Shown: positions 1 through 7,517, numbered from the stretch's first letter. The stretch is DNA of 14,098 nt from Afipia sp. (GCA_020056155.1 JAGVII010000324.1:1-14098), one strand, 5' to 3'. The notes: generated by a model not told the origin, from the sequence alone. Numbers and translations are program-made.

Positions 1-1
1 G

Positions 2-598
2 CTGGCGAGCTTCGTGTCGGACTTTGTGGTGGATCTTTCGAGGGATTACCCCGGCATTTCGATCGCGGTGACCACTGTGGGCTCGCGCGGCGTCGCCGAA
101 ATGGTCGGACGGCATGAGGTCGATCTTGGGCTCGTCTTCGGCCGCGCCCCTCGCCGCGACCTGATCGAACTGGCCCGCATGCGGCAATCGCTGTGCCTGA
201 TGGTTGCGCCGCAACATCCGATGGCAGGCAAGGCAAGCTGCACAATAAAGGACCTTGCAGGACTGCGTGTAATCCTGCCCGATCCGTCGTTCGGTATCCG
301 CCAGGAAATCGATCGCGCCTGCGCCAAGGCCAACATCGAACTCGATATCTACGGCGACACCAACTCCATCGCCTTCTTACGAACGATAGCTTCCAAAACT
401 GGCCTCGGCACCTTCCTGCCACGGAATGCGGCGATGCCCGAACTGGTCGCGGGTACGCTGGTCGCCATTCCCATGCGCGACAAGCGGCTGGAGGCAACGC
501 AGGTAACACTGGTGCAACTCGCGGCCCGCAACACCACACCCTCCAGCCTCCGCGTCGCGGAGTTGCTGGTTGACAGAATGAAGCAGCAAACGGACTAG
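2..598 (+). CDS. LysR-type transcriptional regulator, C-terminal effector-binding domain (5' truncated)
   Basis: This is the 3' part of a gene that enters from the left edge. The reading frame is open from base 2, and the four codons before the first GTG read LASF, so that GTG (14) is internal and not a start. The 198 visible residues match the periplasmic-binding-like effector domain of LysR regulators: an opening 'LASF...YPGISIAV' strand, 'VDLGLVFG', 'LCLMVAPQHPMA', 'TIASKTGLGTFLP' and a final 'LVAIPM'. The N-terminal helix-turn-helix is outside the window, so DNA targets cannot be judged. The family binds DNA as tetramers and responds to small-molecule inducers. The gene converges on the RND permease gene, and the two stop codons share bases 595-598. 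It may regulate the adjacent efflux operon, as LysR proteins do for some MexEF-type pumps, but no sequence evidence here shows this. Confidence 0.9.
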   Translation: MASFVSDFVVDLSRDYPGISIAVTTVGSRGVAEMVGRHEVDLGLVFGRAPRRDLIELARMRQSLCLMVAPQHPMAGKASCTIKDLAGLRVILPDPSFGIRQEIDRACAKANIELDIYGDTNSIAFLRTIASKTGLGTFLPRNAAMPELVAGTLVAIPMRDKRLEATQVTLVQLAARNTTPSSLRVAELLVDRMKQQTD

Positions 599-3500
599 CC
601 GGGAACACTTTCCGTGGTCCGGGGCTCCATTTCAACGCTACCCGGGAACAGCCGACGCACCAGAATGTAGAAGATCGGCGTGAAGATCAGGCCGAACAAC
701 GTGACACCGAGCATGCCGAAGAATACGGCGACGCCGACCGCTTGACGCATTTCCGATCCGGATCCCGATGAAATCACCAGCGGAAGCACGCCTAGGATGA
801 ATGCGAACGAGGTCATCAGGATCGGCCGCAATCGCAACCGGCACGCTTCAATGACGGCTTCAAGCTGATCGCGTCCCTCCCGTTCGATGTCGCGGGCGAA
901 CTCGACGATCAGGATAGCGTTCTTGGCCGCCAGCCCCACCAGCACGACGAAACCGATCTGCGTCAGGATGTTGATATCCTGCCCCATGATGCGCACGCCG
1001 ATTGTCGCGGCGAGCAGACACATGGGCACAATCAGGATCACGGCGAATGGAAGGGTCCAGCTGCCGTATTGCGCGGCAAGCACGAGATACACGAACAGCA
1101 CGCAGATCGGGAAAACGTAAAGGCCCGTATTGCCGCCCGTCACCTGCTGGTACGACAGATCGGTCCATTCGAATCCGAACCCGCTCGGCAGCGTTTGGGC
1201 CGCCAGCTTTCGCATAATATCGATCGCCGTTGCGGAGCTTGTTCCCGGAAGGGTATCGCCCTGCAACTCGGCGGACGGATAAAGATTGTAACGCGCGACC
1301 CTGTCCGGTCCCGATACATCGCGGAAATCGACGACGCTTCCGAGCAGCACCATGTCTCCCGCCGTGTTGCGGGTCCGCAGCCTGGCGAGATCGGACGTCT
1401 CCCGGCGGAACGGCAGATCCGCCTGGGCCACCACGCGATAGGAACGGCCAAGAATATTGAAGTCGTTGATGTAGGTCGAACCGAAATAGGTTTCGATCGC
1501 TTCCGTCACGTTCTGAACCGGCACATTGAGCATCTGCGCCTTCTGGCGATCGATCTCGACGAACACCTGAGGCGTGTTGGCGCTGAACGGTGAAAACACC
1601 GCTGTCAGCCCTTGGGCTTTCCGCGCTTCGTTTACCAGTTCGTCTGTGGCGGCCGCGAGCAGTTCGGGACCGCGCCCCTGCCGGTCCTGCACGCTCATGG
1701 TGAATCCGCCGCCGGTGCCGATGCCCGGCACAGCAGGCGGCGGCACGACGATCACGAAGGCACCTTCGATGGCCGACAGCCGCTTGCGCAACTCTGCGGT
1801 GATCACATCGGCAGTCAGGCCCTCCTTCAGCCGGATCTTCGGGTCCTCGAACACCGGAAACAACGCCGCTGCGTTGCTGGCCTGCGTCCGTGTCGCGCCG
1901 GAGAGGCCGGCAAAGGAAGGCACGCGAACGACACCAGGCGTTTCAAGCGCGATCTTTTCGATCTCACGCACCACCTCGGTCGTGCGAGCAAGCGACGCCG
2001 CGCCCGGCAACTGCACGGCGACAATGACGTAACCGCGATCCTGCGCCGGGATGAAGCCCTGCGGCGTAATAACGACCAGCCAGACGGCTGAAGCAATCAG
2101 GGCCACGTAAGCCAGCAGCATCACAACCGAATGCCGGATAACAAAGCCGGCGGCCGTGCCATAGCCGTGCGACAGGCGATCGAATACGCGATTGAACGCT
2201 CCGGTGAATTTGTCCCATCCGCGCGCGATCACATTCCAGCTCGCCGGCGGACGCTTCTCTTCATGCGGGCGCAGGATGATCGACGCCAGCGCCGGAGAAA
2301 GGGTCAGCGAACAGAAACAGGATATCGCGGTTGCGACCGCGATGGTCACCGCGAACTGCTGGAAGAACTGACCGGAAATGCCGCCCAGAAACGCGGTGGG
2401 CACGAACACCGCGCACAACACGAGCGCGATCGAAACCAGCGCGCCGCCGACCTCCTGCATGGTGAGCAGCGCAGCTTCGCGTCTGCTCAGGCCCGCAGCC
2501 AGATGCCGCTCGACATTCTCGACAACGACGATCGCATCGTCCACCACGATGCCGACGGCGAGCACGAGCCCGAACAGCGTCAGGTTGTTGATCGAAAATC
2601 CGAGCGCCGCCATGACGGCGAAGGTGCCGATCAGGGAGACGGGAATCGCGAGGATGGGAATGATCGCCGGACGCCAGCCCTGAAGAAATACAAGAACGAC
2701 GATCACGACCAGGATCATCGCTTCATAGATCGTCTTGATCAGTTCGTTGACCGACTCCGCGATGAACTGGGTGGGATTGTAGCCAATATTGTATTCGAGG
2801 CCCGGCGGAAAATCCGCCTTGAGCCTCGCCATGGCATCGGAAATGCCCTTGGCGGTAGCCAGCGCATTCGAGCCGGGCCGCTGCGACACCAGCATCGCGA
2901 CCGCGGATTTCTTCAACAGAAAACTGTTGGTCGTGTAGGCCAGCGCGCCGAGTTCGATCCGCGCCACGTCGCGCAGACGCACGATACGGCCATCCTCTCC
3001 GGCCTTGATGATGATGTTCTCGAACTGCTGCGGATCTTTCAACCGCCCCGTAAAGGTGAGATTGGGCTGAAACGCGCGGTCGGCAATCGGCGGTTCGGCG
3101 ATCTGGCCACCGGCGATCTGGAGATTCTGGGCGCGAATCGCCGCGACGACGTCACCGGCGGTCATTCCAAGCGTGGAAATCTTATCCGGGTCGAGCCACA
3201 AGCGCATCGAGTAATCCCGCGCGCCGAAGATCTGAATGTCGCCGATACCGTCCAGCCGGAGCAACTGATCGCGCACCTGCCTGAGCGCATAGTTGCTGAT
3301 GTAGAGCTGGTCGTAGGTGTCGTCAGGCGACAGCATGAACACGACCATCAGCAGATCGGGACTGTCTTTGCGCGTCACGACACCATTACGCTGCACTTCC
3401 GTCGGCAGACGGGGCAACGCTATCGCCACCCGGTTCTGAACCAGCACCTGCGCCTTGTCGAGATCGGTGCCCAGTTTGAACTCGACGGTGATCGTCAATT

Positions 3501-3765
3501 GGCCGTTCGAGGTCGCCTGACTGTAAATAGACACCATGTCTTCGACGCCATTGATCTCCTGTTCGATCGGCGTGGCGACGGTATCCGACACGGTTTGCGC
3601 GGATGCGCCCGGATATTGCGTGGCAACGATCACCGTCGGCGACGCGACCGGCGGATATTCCGCGACAGGCAGGGTGGTGTAGGCAATCGCGCCGACAATC
3701 ATCAGCACGATGGACAGCACCATGGCGAGAATGGGCTGGTTGATCGACAGGCGGCCCAGATTCAT
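595..3765 (-). CDS. RND efflux permease, HAE1 (AcrB/MexF-like) family
   Basis: A 1056-residue inner-membrane proton/drug antiporter, the usual length for AcrB-type HAE1 permeases. The N terminus has a first membrane helix (about 10-30) followed by the porter-domain signature 'YPPVASPTVIVATQYPGAS' and 'TPIEQEINGVE'. The proton-relay residues are all present: adjacent aspartates D409/D410 in 'GIVVDDAIVVVENVERH', K948 in 'AAKNAILIVEF' and R980 in 'RPILMTS'. Twelve membrane helices with two large periplasmic loops (about 35-335 and 565-870) are expected. It lies downstream of its adaptor with an ATGA overlap, so the two are surely co-transcribed and translationally coupled. The sequence before the ATG is rich in G (GGCGGGGGCAAG). 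Sequence style is closest to the MexF/CmeB branch. Substrates cannot be read from sequence. No outer-membrane channel gene follows; the operon ends against the LysR gene. Confidence 0.96.
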   Translation of the reverse strand: MNLGRLSINQPILAMVLSIVLMIVGAIAYTTLPVAEYPPVASPTVIVATQYPGASAQTVSDTVATPIEQEINGVEDMVSIYSQATSNGQLTITVEFKLGTDLDKAQVLVQNRVAIALPRLPTEVQRNGVVTRKDSPDLLMVVFMLSPDDTYDQLYISNYALRQVRDQLLRLDGIGDIQIFGARDYSMRLWLDPDKISTLGMTAGDVVAAIRAQNLQIAGGQIAEPPIADRAFQPNLTFTGRLKDPQQFENIIIKAGEDGRIVRLRDVARIELGALAYTTNSFLLKKSAVAMLVSQRPGSNALATAKGISDAMARLKADFPPGLEYNIGYNPTQFIAESVNELIKTIYEAMILVVIVVLVFLQGWRPAIIPILAIPVSLIGTFAVMAALGFSINNLTLFGLVLAVGIVVDDAIVVVENVERHLAAGLSRREAALLTMQEVGGALVSIALVLCAVFVPTAFLGGISGQFFQQFAVTIAVATAISCFCSLTLSPALASIILRPHEEKRPPASWNVIARGWDKFTGAFNRVFDRLSHGYGTAAGFVIRHSVVMLLAYVALIASAVWLVVITPQGFIPAQDRGYVIVAVQLPGAASLARTTEVVREIEKIALETPGVVRVPSFAGLSGATRTQASNAAALFPVFEDPKIRLKEGLTADVITAELRKRLSAIEGAFVIVVPPPAVPGIGTGGGFTMSVQDRQGRGPELLAAATDELVNEARKAQGLTAVFSPFSANTPQVFVEIDRQKAQMLNVPVQNVTEAIETYFGSTYINDFNILGRSYRVVAQADLPFRRETSDLARLRTRNTAGDMVLLGSVVDFRDVSGPDRVARYNLYPSAELQGDTLPGTSSATAIDIMRKLAAQTLPSGFGFEWTDLSYQQVTGGNTGLYVFPICVLFVYLVLAAQYGSWTLPFAVILIVPMCLLAATIGVRIMGQDINILTQIGFVVLVGLAAKNAILIVEFARDIEREGRDQLEAVIEACRLRLRPILMTSFAFILGVLPLVISSGSGSEMRQAVGVAVFFGMLGVTLFGLIFTPIFYILVRRLFPGSVEMEPRTTESVPG

Positions 3766-4952
3766 GACTTGCCCCCGCCGGCCTTCGGCGCATGCGGCGC
3801 GACTTTCGCTCCGATCCGCGCACGCTGAAGTCCTTCGACAATCACACGATCATCCGGCGCAAGCCCCTCGCGGACGACACGCAACCCACCGTCGATGGGT
3901 CCAAGGGTGACCGGTTTTGCTTCCACCGTGTCGTCACTCTTCACGACAAAGACGATCTTGCGGGATTGATCCGATGCAATCGCGGTATCGGGCAGCAGCA
4001 GCGCTTCGTAGGGAGCGCTTCCGATCACGCGCACGCGGGCGAACTGTCCGGGCAGGATCGACAGATCCTGATTTGGGACCAGCGCGCGGCCGCGCAGAGT
4101 CCCGGTGCCGACGTCAAGCCGGTTATCGAGGAAGTCCATCGTTCCCTCGCGCGAGGGTTTGGTTTCGCCGGACAGGATGATCTGCACGGGGTTTGGCGTA
4201 TCGCGCGAACTTGGCCTCTTGCCTTCGAACCATAACTGGTTGTTTCTGAGATAGATCGATTCATCCATATCGAAATAGACATGGATCGGGTCGAGCGACA
4301 CGATCGAGGTCAGCAGCGTGGCCCCGCTCTCGCTCCCCTGCACAAGGTTACCCACCGTCACCAGATGACGGCTGACGCGGCCATCGATCGGCGACTTGAT
4401 TTTCGTGAACTCGACGTCAAGCTCGGCCCGGCGCAGCGCCCCCTCGGCCTGCAGAACTGCCGCCTGCGCGGATTCAAGTTGCTGGCGCCGTTGATCGACG
4501 ATGGACTCGGCCACAGCCTGCGTCTTGATCAGTTGCTGCGCGCGCGCCAGTTCGCGCTCCGCCAGTTCGGCCTTTGCCTTGGCGTCGAGCAGTTGCCCCC
4601 GCGCCTGTTCCGCGATGGCCTCGTACTGACGCGGATCGATGACGTAAAGCAGATCGCCGGTCTTGACGAAGGCACCGTCCTTGAATTCGATCCCCGTGAC
4701 GAAGCCGGTCACACGCGCCCGGATCTGAACCTGCTGAATGGCTTCGAACCGGCCAGTGAACTCATCCCAGTCCGTCACCGTCCGCTTGGTCGGCTGAGCG
4801 ACCGTAACAGGCGGCGGCGCACTGGCTGCAGGTTGCTGCGCCGGCTTGTCGCAGCCGGTCAGACCTGCCCCAATGGCAATTGCGACAAACATCAACAGCG
4901 GCCTGTTTCGTCCAGAGCGCCAGAAACCATCAGCAATCACGTGTGATTTCAT
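3762..4952 (-). CDS. RND efflux periplasmic adaptor lipoprotein (MexE-like membrane fusion protein)
   Basis: This 396-residue adaptor links the RND permease to an outer-membrane channel. The start is set at the ATG at 4952 because AGGAG lies seven bases before it; an upstream in-frame GTG at 4970 lacks this and would put the ribosome site inside the gene. A signal peptide ends in a lipobox, LTGC, with Cys34 as the lipidated residue. Next come the split biotinyl-lipoyl domain (about 75-106, 'VQIRARVTGFV...FKDGAFVKTGDLLYVIDP'), an alpha-helical hairpin rich in A/Q/E (about 107-180), the second lipoyl half ('IKSPIDGRVSRHLVTVGNLV') and a beta-barrel opening with 'LTSIVSLDPIHVYFDMDES'. 'FARVRV' and 'LLLPDTAI' follow near the membrane-proximal end. 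The stop codon overlaps the permease start by 4 bp. The pair resembles MexEF-type systems but has no channel gene. Confidence 0.95.
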   Translation of the reverse strand: MKSHVIADGFWRSGRNRPLLMFVAIAIGAGLTGCDKPAQQPAASAPPPVTVAQPTKRTVTDWDEFTGRFEAIQQVQIRARVTGFVTGIEFKDGAFVKTGDLLYVIDPRQYEAIAEQARGQLLDAKAKAELAERELARAQQLIKTQAVAESIVDQRRQQLESAQAAVLQAEGALRRAELDVEFTKIKSPIDGRVSRHLVTVGNLVQGSESGATLLTSIVSLDPIHVYFDMDESIYLRNNQLWFEGKRPSSRDTPNPVQIILSGETKPSREGTMDFLDNRLDVGTGTLRGRALVPNQDLSILPGQFARVRVIGSAPYEALLLPDTAIASDQSRKIVFVVKSDDTVEAKPVTLGPIDGGLRVVREGLAPDDRVIVEGLQRARIGAKVAPHAPKAGGGKS

Positions 4953-5010
4953 AGCAGAACTCCTTGTCACCGACCTGACATGTCGGACAGTGCTTCTTCC
5001 TGTCGCATGA

Positions 5011-5024
5011 GCACGTTACCGTGC
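5011..5024. promoter_or_regulatory. Perfect 5-bp inverted repeat, candidate operator upstream of the left RND adaptor
   Basis: The bases GCACG-TTAC-CGTGC form a perfect interrupted palindrome, 59 bp upstream of the adaptor ATG. The right arm is reused in a second weaker repeat (GTGC at 5021-5024 with GCAC at 5033-5036), which flanks a TTATT patch. The position and symmetry suit a dimeric regulator. No regulator can be assigned to it from the sequence. Confidence 0.35.
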
Positions 5025-5125
5025 ATTATTGCGCACCGCCAGTAGCTAAGTCCCCGGCGATTTAGCCACAGCTACGCGTTTCCCGATCAGAGACGGGCTT
5101 GCTCCCCCGCGCCGTCACCCCGCAC

Positions 5126-5153
5126 ACGAGCGAACGCCCTCAGGCGCGCTCGT
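5126..5153. terminator. Stem-loop between dehydrogenase and RND operon, possible terminator or attenuator
   Basis: Arms ACGAGCG (5126-5132) and CGCTCGT (5147-5153) enclose a second pair CGCC (5135-5138) and GGCG (5143-5146). This gives 11 paired bases with an AA bulge and a CTCA loop. It sits about 85 bp past the dehydrogenase stop. No T-tract follows on either strand, so classical intrinsic termination is doubtful. It could instead be an mRNA 3' end or a factor-dependent pause site. Confidence 0.35.
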
Positions 5154-5237
5154 ACAATCGCTGAGATCATCGCTGGATTTGGCGGCGTTCGCCGGGAAAA
5201 ACGGCCGAGCCGCCGGGTCAGGTAACTATGGCCACTG

Positions 5238-6497
5238 TCAGGGAAACAGTCCGCGCGTCATTTTCCCGGCGCGCACGCGTTCAACACCAATGGCCATGGC
5301 TGCGGTTCGATTGAAGATGTTGTCGCGTTTCGCCCGCGACGCCATTTGATCGAACGCGCGATTGAGAATCTGATACTCGCGCCGCGTTACCTCTTCCTCT
5401 TCCCAGAACAGCTGCTGCAGATCCTGCACCCATTCGAAATAACTGACCACGACGCCGCCGGCATTGCATAGAATGTCGGGGATCAGAAAAATCTCGTCCT
5501 GCCGCTGCTCCAATACGCGGTCTGCGTCCGGTGTTGTGGGACCATTCGCCCCCTCGGCGAGAATCCTGCATTGCAGTTTTCCGGCGATGCCGGCGTCGAT
5601 GACGCGTTCGGTGGCGGCCGGCACCAGAACATCGCACGGCAACATCAGCATCGCGACCGGATCGCACTTCAGTTCTTCCGAGTAGCCAAGAAGACTGCCG
5701 TGCTTTGCCACGTGCCTCATCAGGTCCGCCACATCCAGACCCGCCGGACGATGCAGCGCACAGGTGTGATCGCTGACTGCAACTATTGTCACGCCCATCG
5801 CCTGCAATTCCGCCGCGGCGATCGACCCGACATTTCCGAAGCCCTGAACCACAGCCGTCGCACTATTCAGGCCGATCGAGCGCTCGGTCATCACGCGTTT
5901 GGCGAGGTGGGCGACGCCACGCCCCGTCGCCTCCCGCCGCCCCAGCGTTCCGCCCGCGCTGACCGGCTTTCCCGTCACGATTTCCGTCACGGTGCGGCCC
6001 TGATACATCGAATATGTATCCATGAACCACGCCATCACCTGCTCATTGGTGCCCATGTCCGGCGCCATCACATCGATATGAGGGCCGACAAACGGAATCA
6101 TTTCCTGCATGTAGCGGCGCGACAGCGATTCCAGTTCGTGCGCGGACAGGCTTGAGGGATCGACGCCGATGCCGCCCTTGGCGCCGCCGTAAGGCAGCCC
6201 GACAAGCGCACACTTCCAGCTCATCCAGATCGCAAGGGCCGCGACCTCGCCGAGATCGACGCTTGCAGCGAAGCGCGTCCCTCCCTTGGTGGGACCGAGC
6301 GTCAAATGATGCTGAACGCGATAGCCTTCGAAGACCGCCGTCGATCCATCGTCACGATGAATGGGACAGGAAACGACCACCGCACGCTTGGGTAACAGCA
6401 GCCTGTCGCGCTCGTCCGCAGGAATCGCGAGATAATCCGCAATGACGCCGAACTGACTCACCGCCATATCGAAGACCGGGCCGCTGTAAACTGTCAT
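5238..6497 (-). CDS. Glu/Leu/Phe/Val dehydrogenase family protein (probable glutamate dehydrogenase)
   Basis: A 419-residue cytoplasmic enzyme, typical for the short hexameric glutamate dehydrogenase family that interconverts glutamate with 2-oxoglutarate and ammonia. The substrate and catalytic motifs are clear: 'GPTKGGTRF' (K71), 'PYGGAKGGI' (102-110, catalytic K107) and 'APDMGTN' with D147. The nucleotide-binding loop is 'GFGNVGS' (219-225), followed by 'AEGANGPTTPDAD' (314-326) and 'NAGGVVVSYFEW' (345-356). The ATG at 6497 is preferred because GAGAAG precedes it closely; the frame stays open to a TTG at 6572 that has no ribosome site and would add 25 residues unlike the family. An acidic residue (D243) after the second Rossmann strand would suit NAD, but this is only suggestive. 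Leucine or phenylalanine dehydrogenase is less likely because those are shorter. It stands alone as a transcription unit; gdhA is a possible symbol. Confidence 0.93.
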   Translation of the reverse strand: MTVYSGPVFDMAVSQFGVIADYLAIPADERDRLLLPKRAVVVSCPIHRDDGSTAVFEGYRVQHHLTLGPTKGGTRFAASVDLGEVAALAIWMSWKCALVGLPYGGAKGGIGVDPSSLSAHELESLSRRYMQEMIPFVGPHIDVMAPDMGTNEQVMAWFMDTYSMYQGRTVTEIVTGKPVSAGGTLGRREATGRGVAHLAKRVMTERSIGLNSATAVVQGFGNVGSIAAAELQAMGVTIVAVSDHTCALHRPAGLDVADLMRHVAKHGSLLGYSEELKCDPVAMLMLPCDVLVPAATERVIDAGIAGKLQCRILAEGANGPTTPDADRVLEQRQDEIFLIPDILCNAGGVVVSYFEWVQDLQQLFWEEEEVTRREYQILNRAFDQMASRAKRDNIFNRTAAMAIGVERVRAGKMTRGLFP

Positions 6498-6834
6498 TGA
6501 CTTCTCATCGGCTTGATTGCTGCGGAGGACTTCTCTGCGGCAACAGGTGTGCTGATGTGATCGAAGGGACAAGACTCAACGTATCGAGACAGTCTTATGA
6601 CACAAAAAGAATCCCGGGGCTCCCCTTGCAAAGGGCCGACTCGCTCAAATTTCAGATGATGTAAGGGCGTTTGACGATCCGCTCTCGGCGAGACCGCATG
6701 AATGCCGGCGGAAAACGCTGAACGCGTGCGCGCATGCCGGCGGCGCGTCAGAGACCGCCACACGACATTGCGCTCAGCAGCGCTTGGTCACCTCAGCTAC
6801 CTGGGCACGACGACTCTTGTCGCAGCAACTGCTG
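6498..6834. other. Intergenic region with no convincing gene, upstream of the dehydrogenase
   Basis: These 337 bases separate two leftward genes. Nearest the dehydrogenase is its 5' leader. Further out is an imperfect palindrome, CCCCTTGCAAAGGG at 6622-6635. The bases ATGCCGGCGG occur twice (6702-6711 and 6734-6743). A minus-strand open frame across 6494-6763 has an Arg-rich composition typical of a shadow and no ribosome site. I see no tRNA, no mobile element and no strong terminator. Confidence 0.5.
6622..6635. promoter_or_regulatory. Imperfect palindrome upstream of the dehydrogenase, candidate operator
   Basis: CCCCTTGCAAAGGG pairs at six of seven positions around a TTGCAA core. It lies about 125 bp upstream of the dehydrogenase ATG and next to a GC-rich run (CCCGGGG, 6613-6619). 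It could bind a dimeric regulator of the gene or form a weak RNA hairpin. No clear sigma-70 boxes can be placed around it, so the role is a guess. Confidence 0.25.
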
Positions 6835-7074
6835 CTACCTGCAGCGGCGGACACGGACGCCATTCACCCACACGGTTCGGCAAACAACCGCCGGCCGAAC
6901 AACGACCGGGCGAACGACCGCCGGGCGGCGAACCACGACCGCTCCCCGTGCGCCGGCACAGCCCGCGCGATAGACTCCACGGGCACAGACGACCGCATTG
7001 GCGTCAGTGGTCACGACAGTCATCGTTCCGCCAAGAGCGAGCACAGCGGCGGCCATAAGCAAGATCATGCGCAT
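6835..7074 (-). CDS. Small exported Val/Arg/Pro-rich protein, unknown function
   Basis: A 79-residue protein with a strong start: GGGAGG ends five bases before the ATG. Residues 1-27 look like a signal peptide (hydrophobic core 'LLMAAAVLAL', cleavage expected after 'ANA'). The mature part is about 52 residues, very basic, and contains three five-residue repeats, PAVVR-PVVVR-PAVVC (51-65). Four cysteines (C30, C39, C65, C78) flank this repeat and could form two disulfides in the periplasm. A 'CRTVWVNGVRVRRC' tail closes the protein. Short proteins of this type are, from general familiarity, common in Bradyrhizobium-like genomes and have no known role. It follows the 73-residue cysteine-module gene on the same strand with 67 bp between them, so the two may be co-transcribed, though a hairpin lies between. 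Binding to anionic surfaces is conceivable because of the charge, but untested. Confidence 0.8.
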   Translation of the reverse strand: MRMILLMAAAVLALGGTMTVVTTDANAVVCARGVYRAGCAGARGAVVVRRPAVVRPVVVRPAVVCRTVWVNGVRVRRCR

Positions 7075-7126
7075 GATTACCTCCCATCGAACATGATTGA
7101 TCCTGGCGCAATTCTCCCGAACGGAT

Positions 7127-7141
7127 CCGGCGCACCGCCGG
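7127..7141 (-). terminator. GC-rich hairpin abutting a stop codon, possible terminator
   Basis: CCGGCG-CAC-CGCCGG is a perfect six-pair stem with a three-base loop. It begins at the base immediately after the stop codon of the 73-residue cysteine-module gene. There is no T-run after it on the minus strand (ATCCGTTCGG follows), so it may reduce rather than end transcription into the downstream 79-residue gene, or protect the mRNA 3' end. Confidence 0.4.
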
Positions 7142-7363
7142 CTACTTCTTCTCCGCGGCGGTCAACACCTTCTTGCACTCAGGGGCAAGCTTGTCGCTCG
7201 ACTTGGACAGACAGGCGATGATCCGCCCTCCTCCCGGCGCAACGCCTTTGCAGAACTTCTCGTAATCGCCCATGCAGGCGCTGCGCTGTTCAGCCGTCAG
7301 ATCCTGCGCATGCGCAGCACCCGACAAGCAAAGAAGAGCAGCAATCAAGATCGCGCGTGTCAT
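7142..7363 (-). CDS. Small exported protein with one cysteine-rich repeat module
   Basis: A 73-residue protein with a 20-residue signal peptide ('AILIAALLCLSGAAHA', cleavage expected after AHA or AHAQ). The start ATG is preceded by AAAGGAT eight bases upstream. The mature 53 residues consist almost wholly of one module with cysteines at 30, 38, 51 and 63, spacing C-x7-C-x12-C-x11-C, and the motif 'GVAPGGGRIIACL' between the second and third. The same module, with identical spacing, occurs three times in the protein encoded at 7921-8661. It resembles the 'cysteine rich repeat' family first named from a Golgi protein; in bacteria the function is unknown. Two intramolecular disulfides in the periplasm are likely. 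The gene is divergent from the 118-residue membrane-protein gene, with a 154-bp spacer between the two starts. Confidence 0.87.
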   Translation of the reverse strand: MTRAILIAALLCLSGAAHAQDLTAEQRSACMGDYEKFCKGVAPGGGRIIACLSKSSDKLAPECKKVLTAAEKK

Positions 7364-7477
7364 GTGTACATCCTTTCCGGTTGTTAGCGGATCAAGTCAG
7401 GGCAGTGAGGTTCTTGCTTCTTTGCCGTCCAGCCGTTGTACTCAAGCTGCGTAAAGTCCCAAGCAGTAAGCTCAAAC

Positions 7478-7489
7478 CGGATCTATCCG
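7478..7489. promoter_or_regulatory. Short interrupted palindrome in the divergent spacer
   Basis: CGGAT-CT-ATCCG is a 5-bp inverted repeat with a two-base centre, 28 bp upstream of the membrane-protein ATG and within the 154-bp spacer shared with the divergent cysteine-module gene (7364-7517). It would lie near the transcription start of the rightward gene and could be an operator. No firm promoter boxes are visible in the rest of the spacer. Confidence 0.25.
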
Positions 7490-7517
7490 ATACCGGCCTT
7501 TGTCGCGGGGAGAGACC

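Larger units (their letters stand above)
4953..5237. promoter_or_regulatory. Spacer with inverted repeats; likely promoter region of the left RND operon
   Basis: There is no gene in these 285 bases. The stretch lies between the stop of the dehydrogenase gene and the start of the RND adaptor, both leftward. The half nearest the adaptor holds a cluster of inverted repeats: GACATGTC at 4977-4984, GCACG-TTAC-CGTGC at 5011-5024, and GTGC/GCAC arms at 5021-5036. An AT-rich patch (AATAAT on the minus strand, 5025-5030) could serve as a -10 element within them, but I see no convincing -35. The far half holds a longer hairpin at 5126-5153. A repressor- or activator-controlled efflux promoter is a reasonable inference. 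Confidence 0.45.

Noticed and set aside
2131..3828. A 565-codon open frame on the plus strand opposite the first RND permease
   Set aside because: It is rich in Arg/His/Asp/Gln with no recognisable domain and lies wholly over a strongly conserved gene; long antisense frames are expected in GC-rich genes with biased third positions.
4953..4970. Upstream GTG start for the left RND adaptor
   Set aside because: It would place the AGGAG ribosome site inside the coding region and adds only six residues before a good ATG.
6498..6572. TTG start extending the dehydrogenase by 25 residues
   Set aside because: No ribosome site before the TTG, and the extra residues do not look like the family N terminus; the ATG at 6497 has GAGAAG before it.
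6702..6743. Two copies of ATGCCGGCGG as a possible repeat array
   Set aside because: Only two short GC-rich copies, unequal flanks, no third copy; chance in GC-rich DNA is likely, and no CRISPR-like order exists.
6494..6763. Minus-strand open frame over the dehydrogenase leader
   Set aside because: Overlaps the dehydrogenase start, Arg-rich without motif, no ribosome site.
6822..6835. GCAGCA/TGCTGC inverted repeat overlapping the stop of the 79-residue gene
   Set aside because: Short stem with a two-base centre and no T-tract; too weak to call as a terminator.
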